Source of the DNA: Clostridia bacterium
Lineage (GTDB): Bacteria; Bacillota; Clostridia; Christensenellales; Aristaeellaceae
Reading direction: 5' to 3'
DNA: 64,000 bases
Assembly (NCBI GenBank): GCA_017429695.1
Contig: JAFROK010000033.1
Coordinates: 1-64,000 of the forward strand
The stretch's first letter is position 1. Every line of letters begins with the position of its first letter. Under the pieces are notes generated by a model. It ran no database searches. It saw nothing but the letters and a program-made list of their open reading frames with translations, and was not told the origin of the DNA. Positions 24,096-31,840 of the stretch are shown piece after piece. The translations under genes and the position numbers were made by a program.

Positions 24096-25304
24096 ATGAA
24101 GAAACGGATTACTGCCTTGTTGCTGGCACTGGCGCTGGTGCTGTCGGTCGCCGCGGCTTCCGCTGCTACCTACTATCGCGTCAACACTTCCCATCTGAAG
24201 GTCCATCAGTTTGACGATGAAAAATCCCAGGTCGTCGCTTCCCGTGAAAAGGATTTTGCCATGACCGTGGTCAAAAAAGTCGGCAACTGGTGGTATGTCA
24301 AATTCACCAACGGAAATGAAGGCTACGTCCAGAAAAAATACGTCACCAGCAATTCCAGCTATTCTGCCTGGGTGGATGCAGACGGCACCAACCTCCGCAA
24401 GGGTCCCGGATACGACTACGCCAATGTCGGCACCCTGGCCAAAGGCGCGAAAGTCACCGTGCTCACCAGCGGCAGCACCTACTGCTACGTCAAGAGCTCC
24501 ATCGGGTACGGCTATGTGCATAAGGGATACCTGAGCAGGAAAAAGGTTAAGGCTTCCGGCAACGCCTCCACACCTGCCTTTGTGCCCGCCTCCAACTACA
24601 CCGCCTATATTTCCAACGGAACCAGGTCAGTCAACCTCCGTTCCGCTGCCAGCACGAATGCGCCTATCGTCCAGGAGTATCCGACCGGAACCCAGGTCAC
24701 CGTCATTAACCATGGGGAAACCTGGGATGAAGTCCAGATCGGCTCCAGCTACGGCTATATGATGACGAATTTCCTGACCACAACCGCGCCCGCGCCGGTT
24801 CCGGTCACGCCCTCTGTCACGCCGGAAACATACACCCCCTATACGGCGTATGTCACCAGTGACAATAAAAAAGGCGTCAACGTCCGCAACGGCGCCGGCA
24901 CCGGATATACCTATCAGTTCACAGTTCCTTATGGCGCTTCGGTAACTGTCGTCGAACACGGAAAGGATTGGGATAAGATTACCTGGGGCAGCCGTGGCGG
25001 CTATATGATGAACAAATTCCTGACCCTGAATAAGCCGGAAGATGTTGTCAATCCGCCGGATCCGCCTACCCCCGTTGTCGTCACTTATCCCTACGACGCC
25101 GTAACCACCTGCACAGAAGGCGAAAAGGTCAACTTCCGGAGCAAGCCCTGGAAGACTGCCACCGCCGTTTTCCGCCTGGATCCCGGCACGACCGTGAAGG
25201 TAGTCGGCGTTGCCAAGATTAATGGCAAAACCTATGGCGGCTGGGTGAAGGTCGAATATAACGGCGCAACCGGTTATATGATGGAGGCATTCCTGCAGAA
25301 ATGA
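24096..25304 (+). CDS. Secreted protein with five bacterial SH3 domains
   Basis: 402 residues. The signal peptide ends near ASAA at residue ~22. Five SH3b-type domains follow (~24-85, 92-150, 168-228, 250-310, 335-400). Several carry the NLR-x-G or NVRNGAGTG pattern and end GYV or GYMM followed by a hydrophobic residue. Linkers are Pro/Thr-rich (TTAPAPVPVTPSVTPE and NPPDPPTP). SH3b arrays usually bind peptidoglycan or wall peptides, so this is probably a wall-associated protein without its own enzymatic domain. AGGAGG (24082-24087) lies 8 bases before the ATG. The stop overlaps the start of the next gene (ATGA). Confidence 0.93.
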   Translation: MKKRITALLLALALVLSVAAASAATYYRVNTSHLKVHQFDDEKSQVVASREKDFAMTVVKKVGNWWYVKFTNGNEGYVQKKYVTSNSSYSAWVDADGTNLRKGPGYDYANVGTLAKGAKVTVLTSGSTYCYVKSSIGYGYVHKGYLSRKKVKASGNASTPAFVPASNYTAYISNGTRSVNLRSAASTNAPIVQEYPTGTQVTVINHGETWDEVQIGSSYGYMMTNFLTTTAPAPVPVTPSVTPETYTPYTAYVTSDNKKGVNVRNGAGTGYTYQFTVPYGASVTVVEHGKDWDKITWGSRGGYMMNKFLTLNKPEDVVNPPDPPTPVVVTYPYDAVTTCTEGEKVNFRSKPWKTATAVFRLDPGTTVKVVGVAKINGKTYGGWVKVEYNGATGYMMEAFLQK

Positions 25305-25567
25305 AGCCTTCAAGATCGACTTCAGCCCGCACAACCAGCGCCGTCTCGATCTTTGTTGGTGCGCTGCTGATTGTGATTTTCGCGGTAGGACTGATTGCTT
25401 CCGACAGGCCGGATTCGTTCTATCAGAAGAATTATTACGATTTTTCATTAATCCAGTTTGTCAGCTTCTGCCGGAACTGGTGGCTTCCCGCCGGAATTAT
25501 CGGATTCCCTGTTTTCCTGTTCTCGCTGATCCGCAGCCTGATCCAGGAGTCCCGGGAAAAGAAGTAA
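25301..25567 (+). CDS. Small two-helix membrane protein
   Basis: 88 residues with hydrophobic segments at ~13-32 (VSIFVGALLIVIFAVGLI) and ~60-78 (WWLPAGIIGFPVFLFSLI) and a short charged tail. The family is not recognised. Evidence that it is a real gene: the ATG overlaps the SH3-protein stop (ATGA), the two hydrophobic helices are well formed, and a terminator follows 15 bases after the stop. It may serve the SH3 protein, but that is inference from coupling only. Confidence 0.7.
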   Translation: MKPSRSTSARTTSAVSIFVGALLIVIFAVGLIASDRPDSFYQKNYYDFSLIQFVSFCRNWWLPAGIIGFPVFLFSLIRSLIQESREKK

Positions 25568-25582
25568 ACTTCATGAAAATCA

Positions 25583-25613
25583 AAAGAGCGGTATGATCAT
25601 CATGCCGCTCTTT
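25583..25613 (+). terminator. Terminator-like hairpin directly before the thioesterase ribosome site
   Basis: AAAGAGCGG pairs with CCGCTCTTT, with an inner ATG/CAT pairing, and is followed by CTTT. The thioesterase Shine-Dalgarno starts 4 bases later, so the hairpin could end the SH3 transcript or sit in the thioesterase leader. Confidence 0.75.
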
Positions 25614-25632
25614 CTTTAGGAGATGTTTGAAT

Positions 25633-26076
25633 ATGCCGGATAAAACAACAACCGTCCAGATCGTCATGCCGCAGCACTGCAACGGCTATGCAAAGCCCCG
25701 CCTCTTCGGCGGCCAGATCATGGCCTGGATCGATGTGATCGGCGCAGTTGCGGCCCGCCGGTATACCCAGCGGGCCGTCACCACCGTATGTATCGATAAC
25801 CTGACTTTCCTGAAACCGGCTTACCTGAACGATACCGTTGTGCAGGAAGCCGTCGTCACCTGGACCGGCCGCACATCCCTGGAAGTCCGTGTGGACAGTA
25901 TGGTGGAGCGCCTGGACGGCACCCGGGAACTCATCAACCGGGCCTACGCGGTTTTTGTCGCACTGGATGATGAGGACCGGCCGACCGCTATCCCGATGCT
26001 GGAGCCTGAAACAGACGAGGAAAAGCAAGAGTTCCGGGCTGCCGAACAGCGCCGACAGATTCGCCTGAGCCGGTAA
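25633..26076 (+). CDS. Hotdog-fold acyl-CoA thioesterase
   Basis: 147 residues resembling the YciA/cytosolic acyl-CoA hydrolase family. The helix motif is GGQIMAWIDVIGAVAARRY, which carries the candidate catalytic aspartate. It is followed by VTTVCIDNLTFLKPAYLNDTV and the central strand GRTSLEVRVDSMVE. The C-terminus is charged and probably helical. It would hydrolyse acyl-CoA thioesters in the cytosol; chain-length preference is unknown. The ATG is preferred over an in-frame TTG at 25627 because AGGAGA lies 9 bases before the ATG but only 3 before the TTG. Confidence 0.92.
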   Translation: MPDKTTTVQIVMPQHCNGYAKPRLFGGQIMAWIDVIGAVAARRYTQRAVTTVCIDNLTFLKPAYLNDTVVQEAVVTWTGRTSLEVRVDSMVERLDGTRELINRAYAVFVALDDEDRPTAIPMLEPETDEEKQEFRAAEQRRQIRLSR

Positions 26077-26082
26077 TTATTC

Positions 26083-26790
26083 TTATTTTTTCCCGATCAG
26101 TCCGCCCAGCAGGTTGCCAAGCGTTTCCCCGATCTGATCGCCGACGTTTGCCGTGGGATTGCCGCCGACAACGTTCAGGATGCTCGTAACGGTATCGCCG
26201 TATTCGCCCTTCAGCACCTTCAGGCTGATCTTCTTCAGATCGGAAGAAGCACTCCGGTAGGCTTCCACCAGCTTTTTCTCGCTGGCCGTCACCTTCATGG
26301 AGACGTTCGCGCCGGCCGGAACAGTATTTTTCTTTGCTTCCGTTTTCTTGGCAGTGGTTGTCTTTTTTGCGGCAGTGGTTTTCTTCGCTGCCGTTGTTTT
26401 CTTTTCAGCGGTCTTCTTAGCGGTTGTCGCAGCCGGTTTCTTAGCTGCAGCCGTCTTGGCCGCGGTTGTCTTCTTTGCAGTCTCTGTCTTTTTTGCGGTG
26501 GATGTCTTTGCAGCCGCCGTCTTCTTCGCAGTTTCGGCCTTCTTTTCTGCAGCGGCTTTCTTTGCAGCGGAAGCGGACAGGTTCTTCGGCGCGTTCACCA
26601 GCGAACTCTGCGTTACGCCGCATGCAACGGCAATCTTCTTCAGCTGGACCGCAGTCAGGTCGATCTCGCCCCGTTCACATTTGCCGATATCCCCGGCCGG
26701 AATTCCGGTCGCCTGTCCCAGCTTCTCCTGCGTCAGTTTGGCGCCTGCCCGGGCTTCCTTGACGTATGCTCCGACTTTTTTCGTGGCCAT
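26083..26790 (-). CDS. Xre-type HTH protein with histone-H1-like Ala/Lys/Thr tail
   Basis: 235 residues. Residues 1-65 form an HTH_3 (Xre/Cro) domain (AKLTQEKLGQATGIPAGDIGKCERGEIDL). Residues ~70-155 are almost only Ala, Lys and Thr in AAKKT-type repeats resembling histone H1 or bacterial HU tails. A C-terminal region (~160-235) has a helix (ASEKKLVEAYRSASSDLKK) and ends GNLLGGLIGKK. The tail suggests non-specific DNA binding in addition to the HTH, perhaps nucleoid-associated (inference). AGGAGG lies 11 bases before the ATG. It is transcribed divergently from the 78-residue gene and convergently with the thioesterase, 6 bases away. Confidence 0.88.
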   Translation of the reverse strand: MATKKVGAYVKEARAGAKLTQEKLGQATGIPAGDIGKCERGEIDLTAVQLKKIAVACGVTQSSLVNAPKNLSASAAKKAAAEKKAETAKKTAAAKTSTAKKTETAKKTTAAKTAAAKKPAATTAKKTAEKKTTAAKKTTAAKKTTTAKKTEAKKNTVPAGANVSMKVTASEKKLVEAYRSASSDLKKISLKVLKGEYGDTVTSILNVVGGNPTANVGDQIGETLGNLLGGLIGKK

Positions 26791-26928
26791 ATTGGCTTTG
26801 TCCTCCTGTTTGATGATTCATTCCTGTGTTTATCGTTATTTTACCCCGCTGCTTTGCCTGTTGCAATCCCCTTTTTCATCAAAAAGTCACCGGATACTAT
26901 ATAAACCGGTCGTTTTTTCATTTTTCTC

Positions 26929-26957
26929 TTGTCAGTTTTGTTCCATATTTGTATAAT
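26929..26957 (+). promoter_or_regulatory. Strong promoter of the 78-residue protein gene
   Basis: TTGTCA (26929-26934) and TATAAT (26952-26957) with 17-bp spacing, among the best promoter matches in the window. Two CCGG half-sites flank TATATAA at 26889-26910, close upstream in the divergent spacer. Confidence 0.75.
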
Positions 26958-27014
26958 GCTCTTGAACAAAGCGGATTCCTCCGTTTTGGCTGATTTTGTG
27001 AGGAGGGTTTTGTC

Positions 27015-27251
27015 ATGGATATTCAGAAGATTATCTCGGACCTTGTGGGAAAACTGGCCGGCAACAGTGACCTGATTTCCAAGTTCAGCTCCAAGCCCTT
27101 GGAGGTCATCAAAGACCTGTTGGGTATTGATCTGGATCCCAGCATGCTGAACGAAGTGGTGCAGGGCGTCACTTCCAAGCTGGGCGGCGAAGCAGTGAAA
27201 GAAGGCAAAGGCTTCATCGATAAGATCAAGTCTGTTTTCGGCAAAAAGTAA
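27015..27251 (+). CDS. Small conserved-looking helical protein of unknown function
   Basis: 78 residues, beginning MDIQKIISDLVGKLAG and ending DKIKSVFGKK. Predicted as three or four short amphipathic helices with a dP-x-x-x-I-K-x-L-L-G-I-D-L turn, which faintly recalls Nif11-like or NHLP leader peptides. No modification enzyme is nearby, so this is only a resemblance. A strong promoter, a GAGGAGGG ribosome-binding site and a dedicated terminator argue for a real, well-expressed gene. Its lysine/glycine-rich end resembles that of the divergent Xre protein. Confidence 0.75.
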   Translation: MDIQKIISDLVGKLAGNSDLISKFSSKPLEVIKDLLGIDLDPSMLNEVVQGVTSKLGGEAVKEGKGFIDKIKSVFGKK

Positions 27252-27263
27252 TCCGCTGTGCAT

Positions 27264-27297
27264 AAACCCCGGACTGCATTCAGGCAGCCCGGGGTTT
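27264..27297 (+). terminator. Terminator of the 78-residue protein gene
   Basis: AAACCCCGG and CCGGGGTTT pair, with an inner CTGC/GCAG stem. There is no long T run beyond the TTT of the stem. The SH3-like gene starts 29 bases later. Confidence 0.7.
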
Positions 27298-27325
27298 CAT
27301 TAATACAACAGGGAGGATATCCGTC

Positions 27326-28078
27326 ATGAAAAAGCGCCTTTTCATTATTCTTGTTGCCATTGTTCTGCTGCTTCTATTCGTCCCCGCTATGGCTGATACA
27401 TACGCTCCCTCATACTGGGACGATGCCAGCCAGTCCTATCTGTACTACGAACCGCATTACGGTATCGTAATCTGCCGGCAGATGTCTGTTCGTGACCGCC
27501 CGGCTACCAACGGTTCCTCATACGGCAATATCACAACCGGCCAGCCTGTCAAAATCCTTGGCCGGTCCGCAGACGGAAATTTTTATGCGGTGGATCTCGT
27601 CTCCTGTGGTTTCCAGAATACAGGCACTGCTACTATCGGCTACGCGAAAAGCAGTCTGATTAAAATTGACCCGGAGTGCCTCATCGCTAAAAACCTGACC
27701 AACGTCTATGCGACACCCTGGTCCACCTCGCTCAAGAATGGTGAACGTCCCGCCGGTTATGTCTGGCTCATCATTGAACAGCAATACAACTGGTACGCAG
27801 TCCAGGCAATGTCCTCGGAAAAATCGATCGGAACAGGGTTTGTCCTCGCCAGCGACGTCGGAAATTACAGCGGTTATCAGCAAAAATACATCGTTACATG
27901 GGATGCCGCTTTGCTGGATGAGTATTCCTGGACACAGGCGCAGACAGTTAAACGGTGGACTGTTGGGACGATCTATTCTGACACCGGCGATTATGTACTG
28001 CTGGCCTTCAACGAAGGGGAGCCCTCGGAAATCCGCGGCTGGGTTTCCAAACAGTTCGTCGCCCCGATTATTAACTGA
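27326..28078 (+). CDS. Secreted SH3-like protein
   Basis: 250 residues. The signal peptide (RLFIILVAIVLLLLFVPAMA) is followed by an SH3b-like domain at ~50-115 (MSVRDRPATNGSSYGNITTGQPVKIL, ending IGYAKSSLI). At least one more divergent SH3-like segment lies at ~120-185 (NVYATPWSTSLKNGERPAGYVWLI). A C-terminal domain ends IRGWVSKQF. It is probably wall-associated like the five-SH3 protein 2 kb away. GGGAGG lies 9 bases before the ATG. Confidence 0.87.
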   Translation: MKKRLFIILVAIVLLLLFVPAMADTYAPSYWDDASQSYLYYEPHYGIVICRQMSVRDRPATNGSSYGNITTGQPVKILGRSADGNFYAVDLVSCGFQNTGTATIGYAKSSLIKIDPECLIAKNLTNVYATPWSTSLKNGERPAGYVWLIIEQQYNWYAVQAMSSEKSIGTGFVLASDVGNYSGYQQKYIVTWDAALLDEYSWTQAQTVKRWTVGTIYSDTGDYVLLAFNEGEPSEIRGWVSKQFVAPIIN

Positions 28079-28095
28079 CCTCTTTTCCCCGACAT

Positions 28096-28129
28096 AGAAG
28101 GCACTCTGCCGCCCGGCAGAGTGCCTTCT
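28096..28129. terminator. Perfect 15-bp inverted repeat between convergent genes
   Basis: AGAAGGCACTCTGCC and its exact complement surround a GCCC loop. No strong T run follows on either strand, but its position between two 3' ends suggests a shared bidirectional terminator. Confidence 0.75.
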
Positions 28130-28152
28130 ATAATTCGTCAATGATCCGCTGA

Positions 28153-30618
28153 TTACTTCTTTTTCTTCTGTCCCATGGGCGTCAGATGCCAGATCGTATC
28201 ATTATACTCCTTGATCGTCCGGTCAGAGGAGAAAATGCCGGACATGGCGGTATTGATAACAGCCATCTTCTGCCACTTCTCCTGGTTCGCATAGTCCGCA
28301 TTCAGGCGCTTCTGGGCCATCGTATAGGAGCCGAAATCCTTCAGGACGAAGAAGTTGTCCCCCATGCTGCCCCAGTTGCCCAGCAGCAGGCTGTGGTACA
28401 GATCCTGCAAAGCCGCCGGATTGTTGGGCATCAGCGTACCGTCAATCATCTGGGTCATGGCCTCACGGATCTCGTGGTTCGTCTCATAGATATTCATCGG
28501 GTTATATGTATGCTCCCGGTACATATCCCGTACGGTGTTGCTCCGCATACCGAAGATGTAGATATTGTCCATGCCGACCTGTTCGCTGATTTCCACGTTC
28601 GCACCGTCCATGGTGCCGATGGTCACCGCGCCGTTCATCATGAACTTCATGTTGCCGGTGCCGCTGGCTTCCTTGCTGGCGGTCGACAGCTGCTCAGAAA
28701 CTTCCGCCGCGGGAATCAGCACTTCTGCACTGCTCACATCGTAGTTCTCCAGGAACACAACCTTCAGCATTGTGCGGGCCCGGGGATGTTTTTCAATCAG
28801 ATCACTCAGCGCGCAGATCATGCGGATAATCTGCTTGGCCCGGTAGTACCCGGGGCTGGCCTTCGCGCCGAAGATAAACACCCGGGGCTCCATGGTGAAG
28901 TTGTCGTCATTCACAATCCGGTTATACAGCACCAGGATATGCAGAGCATTCAGCAGCTGCCGCTTGTATTCATGCAGCCGCTTCGCCTGGACGTCAAAGA
29001 TAAAGGTCGGATCCAGCTCAGCGCCCTGGCGTTCCTTCAGCATTTTCGCCAGCCGCTCTTTATTGTGCAGCTTGATCTTCGCAAACTTTTCACGGAAAGC
29101 CGCATCGTCCGCGAAAGGCCGCAGGTCGCTCAGTTTCTCCGGTTCCCGGATCCAGTCCTTGCCGATGCTTTCACAGATCAGGTCGGTCAGTTCGGGGTTG
29201 CAGCTCATCAGCCAGCGGCGATGGGTAATACCGTTCGTAATTGCGCTGAACTTTTCAGGCATCACGATGTTGTAATCGTGGAATGTTTCTTCCTTCAGGA
29301 TCTCGCCGTGCAGTTTGCTCACGCCGTTTACGGAATAGCTCATCGCCACGCACATATTCGCCATGTGGATATTGTCGTAGCTGACGATTGCCATCCGGGC
29401 AATGCGGTCCCAGTCTCCCGGGAAATAGTTCCACAGCCGTTCACACAGGCGGCGGTTCATTTCGCAGATAATCTGGTAGCAGCGCGGCAACAGCTGCTGA
29501 ACCATATTCACCGGCCATTTTTCAAGCGCTTCCGCCATGATGGTATGGTTGGTGTAGGCAATGGTTTTCTGCACAATCGCAGAGGCTTCATCCCAGCCCA
29601 GGCCTTCCTCATCAATCAGCAGGCGCATCAGTTCAGGAATCGCCATACCGGGATGCGTATCGTTGATGTGGATCACAACCTTCTCCGGCAGCTTGGACAT
29701 ATCGTTGCCGAAGGTCTTCTTGTATTCCTTCAGGATATACTGCAGGGAAGCGCTCGTAAAGAAGTAGTGCTGCTTCAGGCGGAGCATCTTGCCTTCGTAA
29801 TGCCGGTCTTCCGGATACAGCACCCTGCTGATCGTCTCCGCCAGCTCGATCTCTTCGGAGGCTTGGATGTAACGGCCTTCGCTGAAGCTGTTCAGGTCAA
29901 TCTTTTTCGGGCTCCGGGCGGACCACATCCGCAGCGGGTTCACCGTCACCGCGTCATATCCGACCACAGGCATGTCGTACGGCACAGCTTCAACGGTGTA
30001 GCAGTCCTGGGTGATATACTTCTTGACGCCGTTCACTTCGATTTCTTCCACATGTCCGCCGAAATGGACCTCACAGGTATCCTCCATCACAGCAGTTTCC
30101 CATGCGTTGCCGTTGTCCAGCCAGCTGTCCGGCAGTTCCACCTGCTGACCGTCAACAATCTTCTGGCGGAACAGGCCGTATTCATAACGGATCGTGCATC
30201 CCATGGCCGGCAGGTTCAGGCTGCTCAGGCTGTCCAGGAAGCAAGCCGCCAGCCGTCCGAGGCCGCCATTGCCCAGGCCGGGTTCCGGTTCTTCCTTCAG
30301 GATTTCCCTCAGGTCAATGCCCAGTTCCTTCAGGGCCTGTGTATATTCTTTGGTGCTCAGCAGGTTCAGCATATTGCAGTACATGCTGCGGCCCATCAGG
30401 TATTCAACGCTCAGGTAATAAAGACGCTTGCTCTTGCTGCGTTTCCGTTCTTCCCGGGAGGTCAGCACCTTCTGCATGATCTGGTCCCGTACGGTGGACG
30501 CGAGCGCGCGGTAAATCTGTGCGTTGGACGCTTCCTTGATAGTCAGTCCGTTATACCGCTGTACTTTTCCGACGATTGTATTCTTGATGGATTCCTTGTC
30601 AAACTTTGTCGCTGGCAT
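28153..30618 (-). CDS. glgP: Glycogen/alpha-glucan phosphorylase
   Basis: 821-residue GT35 PLP enzyme releasing glucose 1-phosphate from storage glucan. Family segments: GNGGLGRLAACFLDSL, YEYGLFRQ, INDTHPGMAIPELMR, KRLHEYKRQLLN, and the PLP-lysine signature EASGTGNMKFMMNGA with TIGTMDGANVE. Length is normal for the family. The ATG follows GGAGGAGGG by 5 bases; the longer reading frame adds 28 unlikely residues. It stands alone with its own promoter, with no other glg gene in the window. Confidence 0.97.
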   Translation of the reverse strand: MPATKFDKESIKNTIVGKVQRYNGLTIKEASNAQIYRALASTVRDQIMQKVLTSREERKRSKSKRLYYLSVEYLMGRSMYCNMLNLLSTKEYTQALKELGIDLREILKEEPEPGLGNGGLGRLAACFLDSLSSLNLPAMGCTIRYEYGLFRQKIVDGQQVELPDSWLDNGNAWETAVMEDTCEVHFGGHVEEIEVNGVKKYITQDCYTVEAVPYDMPVVGYDAVTVNPLRMWSARSPKKIDLNSFSEGRYIQASEEIELAETISRVLYPEDRHYEGKMLRLKQHYFFTSASLQYILKEYKKTFGNDMSKLPEKVVIHINDTHPGMAIPELMRLLIDEEGLGWDEASAIVQKTIAYTNHTIMAEALEKWPVNMVQQLLPRCYQIICEMNRRLCERLWNYFPGDWDRIARMAIVSYDNIHMANMCVAMSYSVNGVSKLHGEILKEETFHDYNIVMPEKFSAITNGITHRRWLMSCNPELTDLICESIGKDWIREPEKLSDLRPFADDAAFREKFAKIKLHNKERLAKMLKERQGAELDPTFIFDVQAKRLHEYKRQLLNALHILVLYNRIVNDDNFTMEPRVFIFGAKASPGYYRAKQIIRMICALSDLIEKHPRARTMLKVVFLENYDVSSAEVLIPAAEVSEQLSTASKEASGTGNMKFMMNGAVTIGTMDGANVEISEQVGMDNIYIFGMRSNTVRDMYREHTYNPMNIYETNHEIREAMTQMIDGTLMPNNPAALQDLYHSLLLGNWGSMGDNFFVLKDFGSYTMAQKRLNADYANQEKWQKMAVINTAMSGIFSSDRTIKEYNDTIWHLTPMGQKKKK

Positions 30619-30664
30619 ATTGTCCCTCCTCCATCCAAAAAACCATAAGCCTTTTAACCATATA

Positions 30665-30693
30665 ATTATACCATTCATTCGGCTGCCGGACAA
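30665..30693 (-). promoter_or_regulatory. Promoter of glgP
   Basis: On the minus strand TTGTCC (30688-30693) and a perfect TATAAT (30665-30670) have 17-bp spacing, about 45 bases before the start codon. Confidence 0.65.
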
Positions 30694-30734
30694 GGCAACC
30701 AAATGTCCGATTTCTGACCATCTACACCATGTCC

Positions 30735-30766
30735 TGTCATCCTGAACGCAGTGAAGGATCTCCTCC
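30735..30766 (+). repeat. TGTCATCCTGA-type dispersed repeat after ribF
   Basis: TGTCATCCTGAACGCAGTGA followed by AGGATCTCC, lying within 6 bases of the ribF stop codon. Confidence 0.75.
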
Positions 30767-30771
30767 GTCCG

Positions 30772-31692
30772 CTATTCACCTGACATAAACCACTTGGCAG
30801 CCTTTTCCCGGTCACGCGCAATCTGGGCCCTCAGTTCATCAGGTGACGCAAACTTCCGCTCAGCCCGGATCATCTTCCCGATCGTCAGCCGTACACGCTT
30901 TCCATACAGTTCCGGTTCCCCGTCCAGTACATTGGCTTCCACCGTCACCTGCCCGGAAGGAATTGTCGGCTGCACCCCGATATTGACCACAGCCCGGTAC
31001 TGTTCCTCCGCCGTTTCCAGGAAGCACGGATATACGCCGAACGCGGGAAGCTGTTTCCGCGGATCGACAGCTACGTTCGCTGTCGGCGCTCCGATGGTAT
31101 GCCCGATATGCTTTCCGTCCCGTACCCGGCCGCTCAGCTGATACCCGTGTCCCAGCATTGCCTCCGCTTCCGGGATCCGGCCTGCAGCAATCCGTTCCCG
31201 CACTGCACTGGAAGAAAGAATCGTGCCGTCCTGCGCAGTAACCGGGGGCAGAATCACGGTTTCATATCCATGCCGCCGGCCGTCCTCCTGCAGCATTTCT
31301 GCGTCTCCCCGGCCTTTCCGGCCGAATGAATAATTCCATCCCGCAATCACTGCCCGCAGGTCTGTCATTTCCCGCAGCATTTTCAGGAAATCTTCAGGCT
31401 CCGTATCAGCCGTTTCTTTCCTGAATCGAATCAGCTGCATTTCATCCACACCGATTCTGGCCATCAGGGCAGCCTTCTCTGTGATGGTTGTCAGGATTCT
31501 CGGAGCAATCTCCGGCCGGATAATTTCCAGTGGATGCCGGTCAAAGGTGCATACCCGCAAAGGAACACCGTGCCCCCGTGCACACCGGATTCCGGTTTCC
31601 AGCAATTCCCGGTGGCCAAGGTGCACCCCGTCAAAGGTCCCCAGGGCCACCACCCGGCCCCCATCCGTTTTTCCATTCCAAATTACTTTCAT
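30772..31692 (-). CDS. ribF: Bifunctional riboflavin kinase / FAD synthetase
   Basis: 306 residues making FMN and FAD. The N-terminal nucleotidyltransferase domain (~1-180) contains GTFDGVHLGH, FDRHP, GWNYSFGRKGRGD and SSSAVRERI. The C-terminal flavokinase domain (~185-306) contains GRVRDGKHIGHTIGAPTAN and a FGVYPC strand. The chosen ATG begins MKVIWNGK; an in-frame extension upstream would run through the structured repeat after truB. The ribosome-binding site is weak (AGAAGAG), and the gene lies 148 bases after truB at the end of the operon. Confidence 0.96.
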   Translation of the reverse strand: MKVIWNGKTDGGRVVALGTFDGVHLGHRELLETGIRCARGHGVPLRVCTFDRHPLEIIRPEIAPRILTTITEKAALMARIGVDEMQLIRFRKETADTEPEDFLKMLREMTDLRAVIAGWNYSFGRKGRGDAEMLQEDGRRHGYETVILPPVTAQDGTILSSSAVRERIAAGRIPEAEAMLGHGYQLSGRVRDGKHIGHTIGAPTANVAVDPRKQLPAFGVYPCFLETAEEQYRAVVNIGVQPTIPSGQVTVEANVLDGEPELYGKRVRLTIGKMIRAERKFASPDELRAQIARDREKAAKWFMSGE

Positions 31693-31732
31693 ATGTCTGT
31701 CACTCTTCTGGTATAATCCGTTCGTATTCCAG

Positions 31733-31840
31733 CCGAAGGTCCAGGGTGATCGGAAAGCCCTGGTCCTGTCGTGCGCGGTGCGCGAGCCGGCACACCGGCC
31801 GCGGTGCGCGCGCGATTCCTTGGGCCGCAGCCGCGAAATC
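31733..31840 (-). repeat. Stop-adjacent structured repeat, long copy 3
   Basis: Begins directly at the truB stop on the minus strand. GC-rich segment with two GCGCACCGCG direct copies and a GCCGG-TGTG-CCGGC hairpin, followed by the CCAGGG/CCCTGG core hairpin with conserved loop bases TTTCCGATC and a CC-TTCG-G end. It fills most of the truB-ribF spacer. Confidence 0.8.

Noticed and set aside
27015-27251. RiPP precursor (Nif11-like) peptide
   Set aside because: Only a weak helical resemblance; no double-glycine cleavage site followed by a core, and no modification or export gene beside it.
28186-30648. 820-codon plus-strand open frame
   Set aside because: It is exactly opposite glycogen phosphorylase, a long antisense frame caused by codon bias; no domain, signal or start site.
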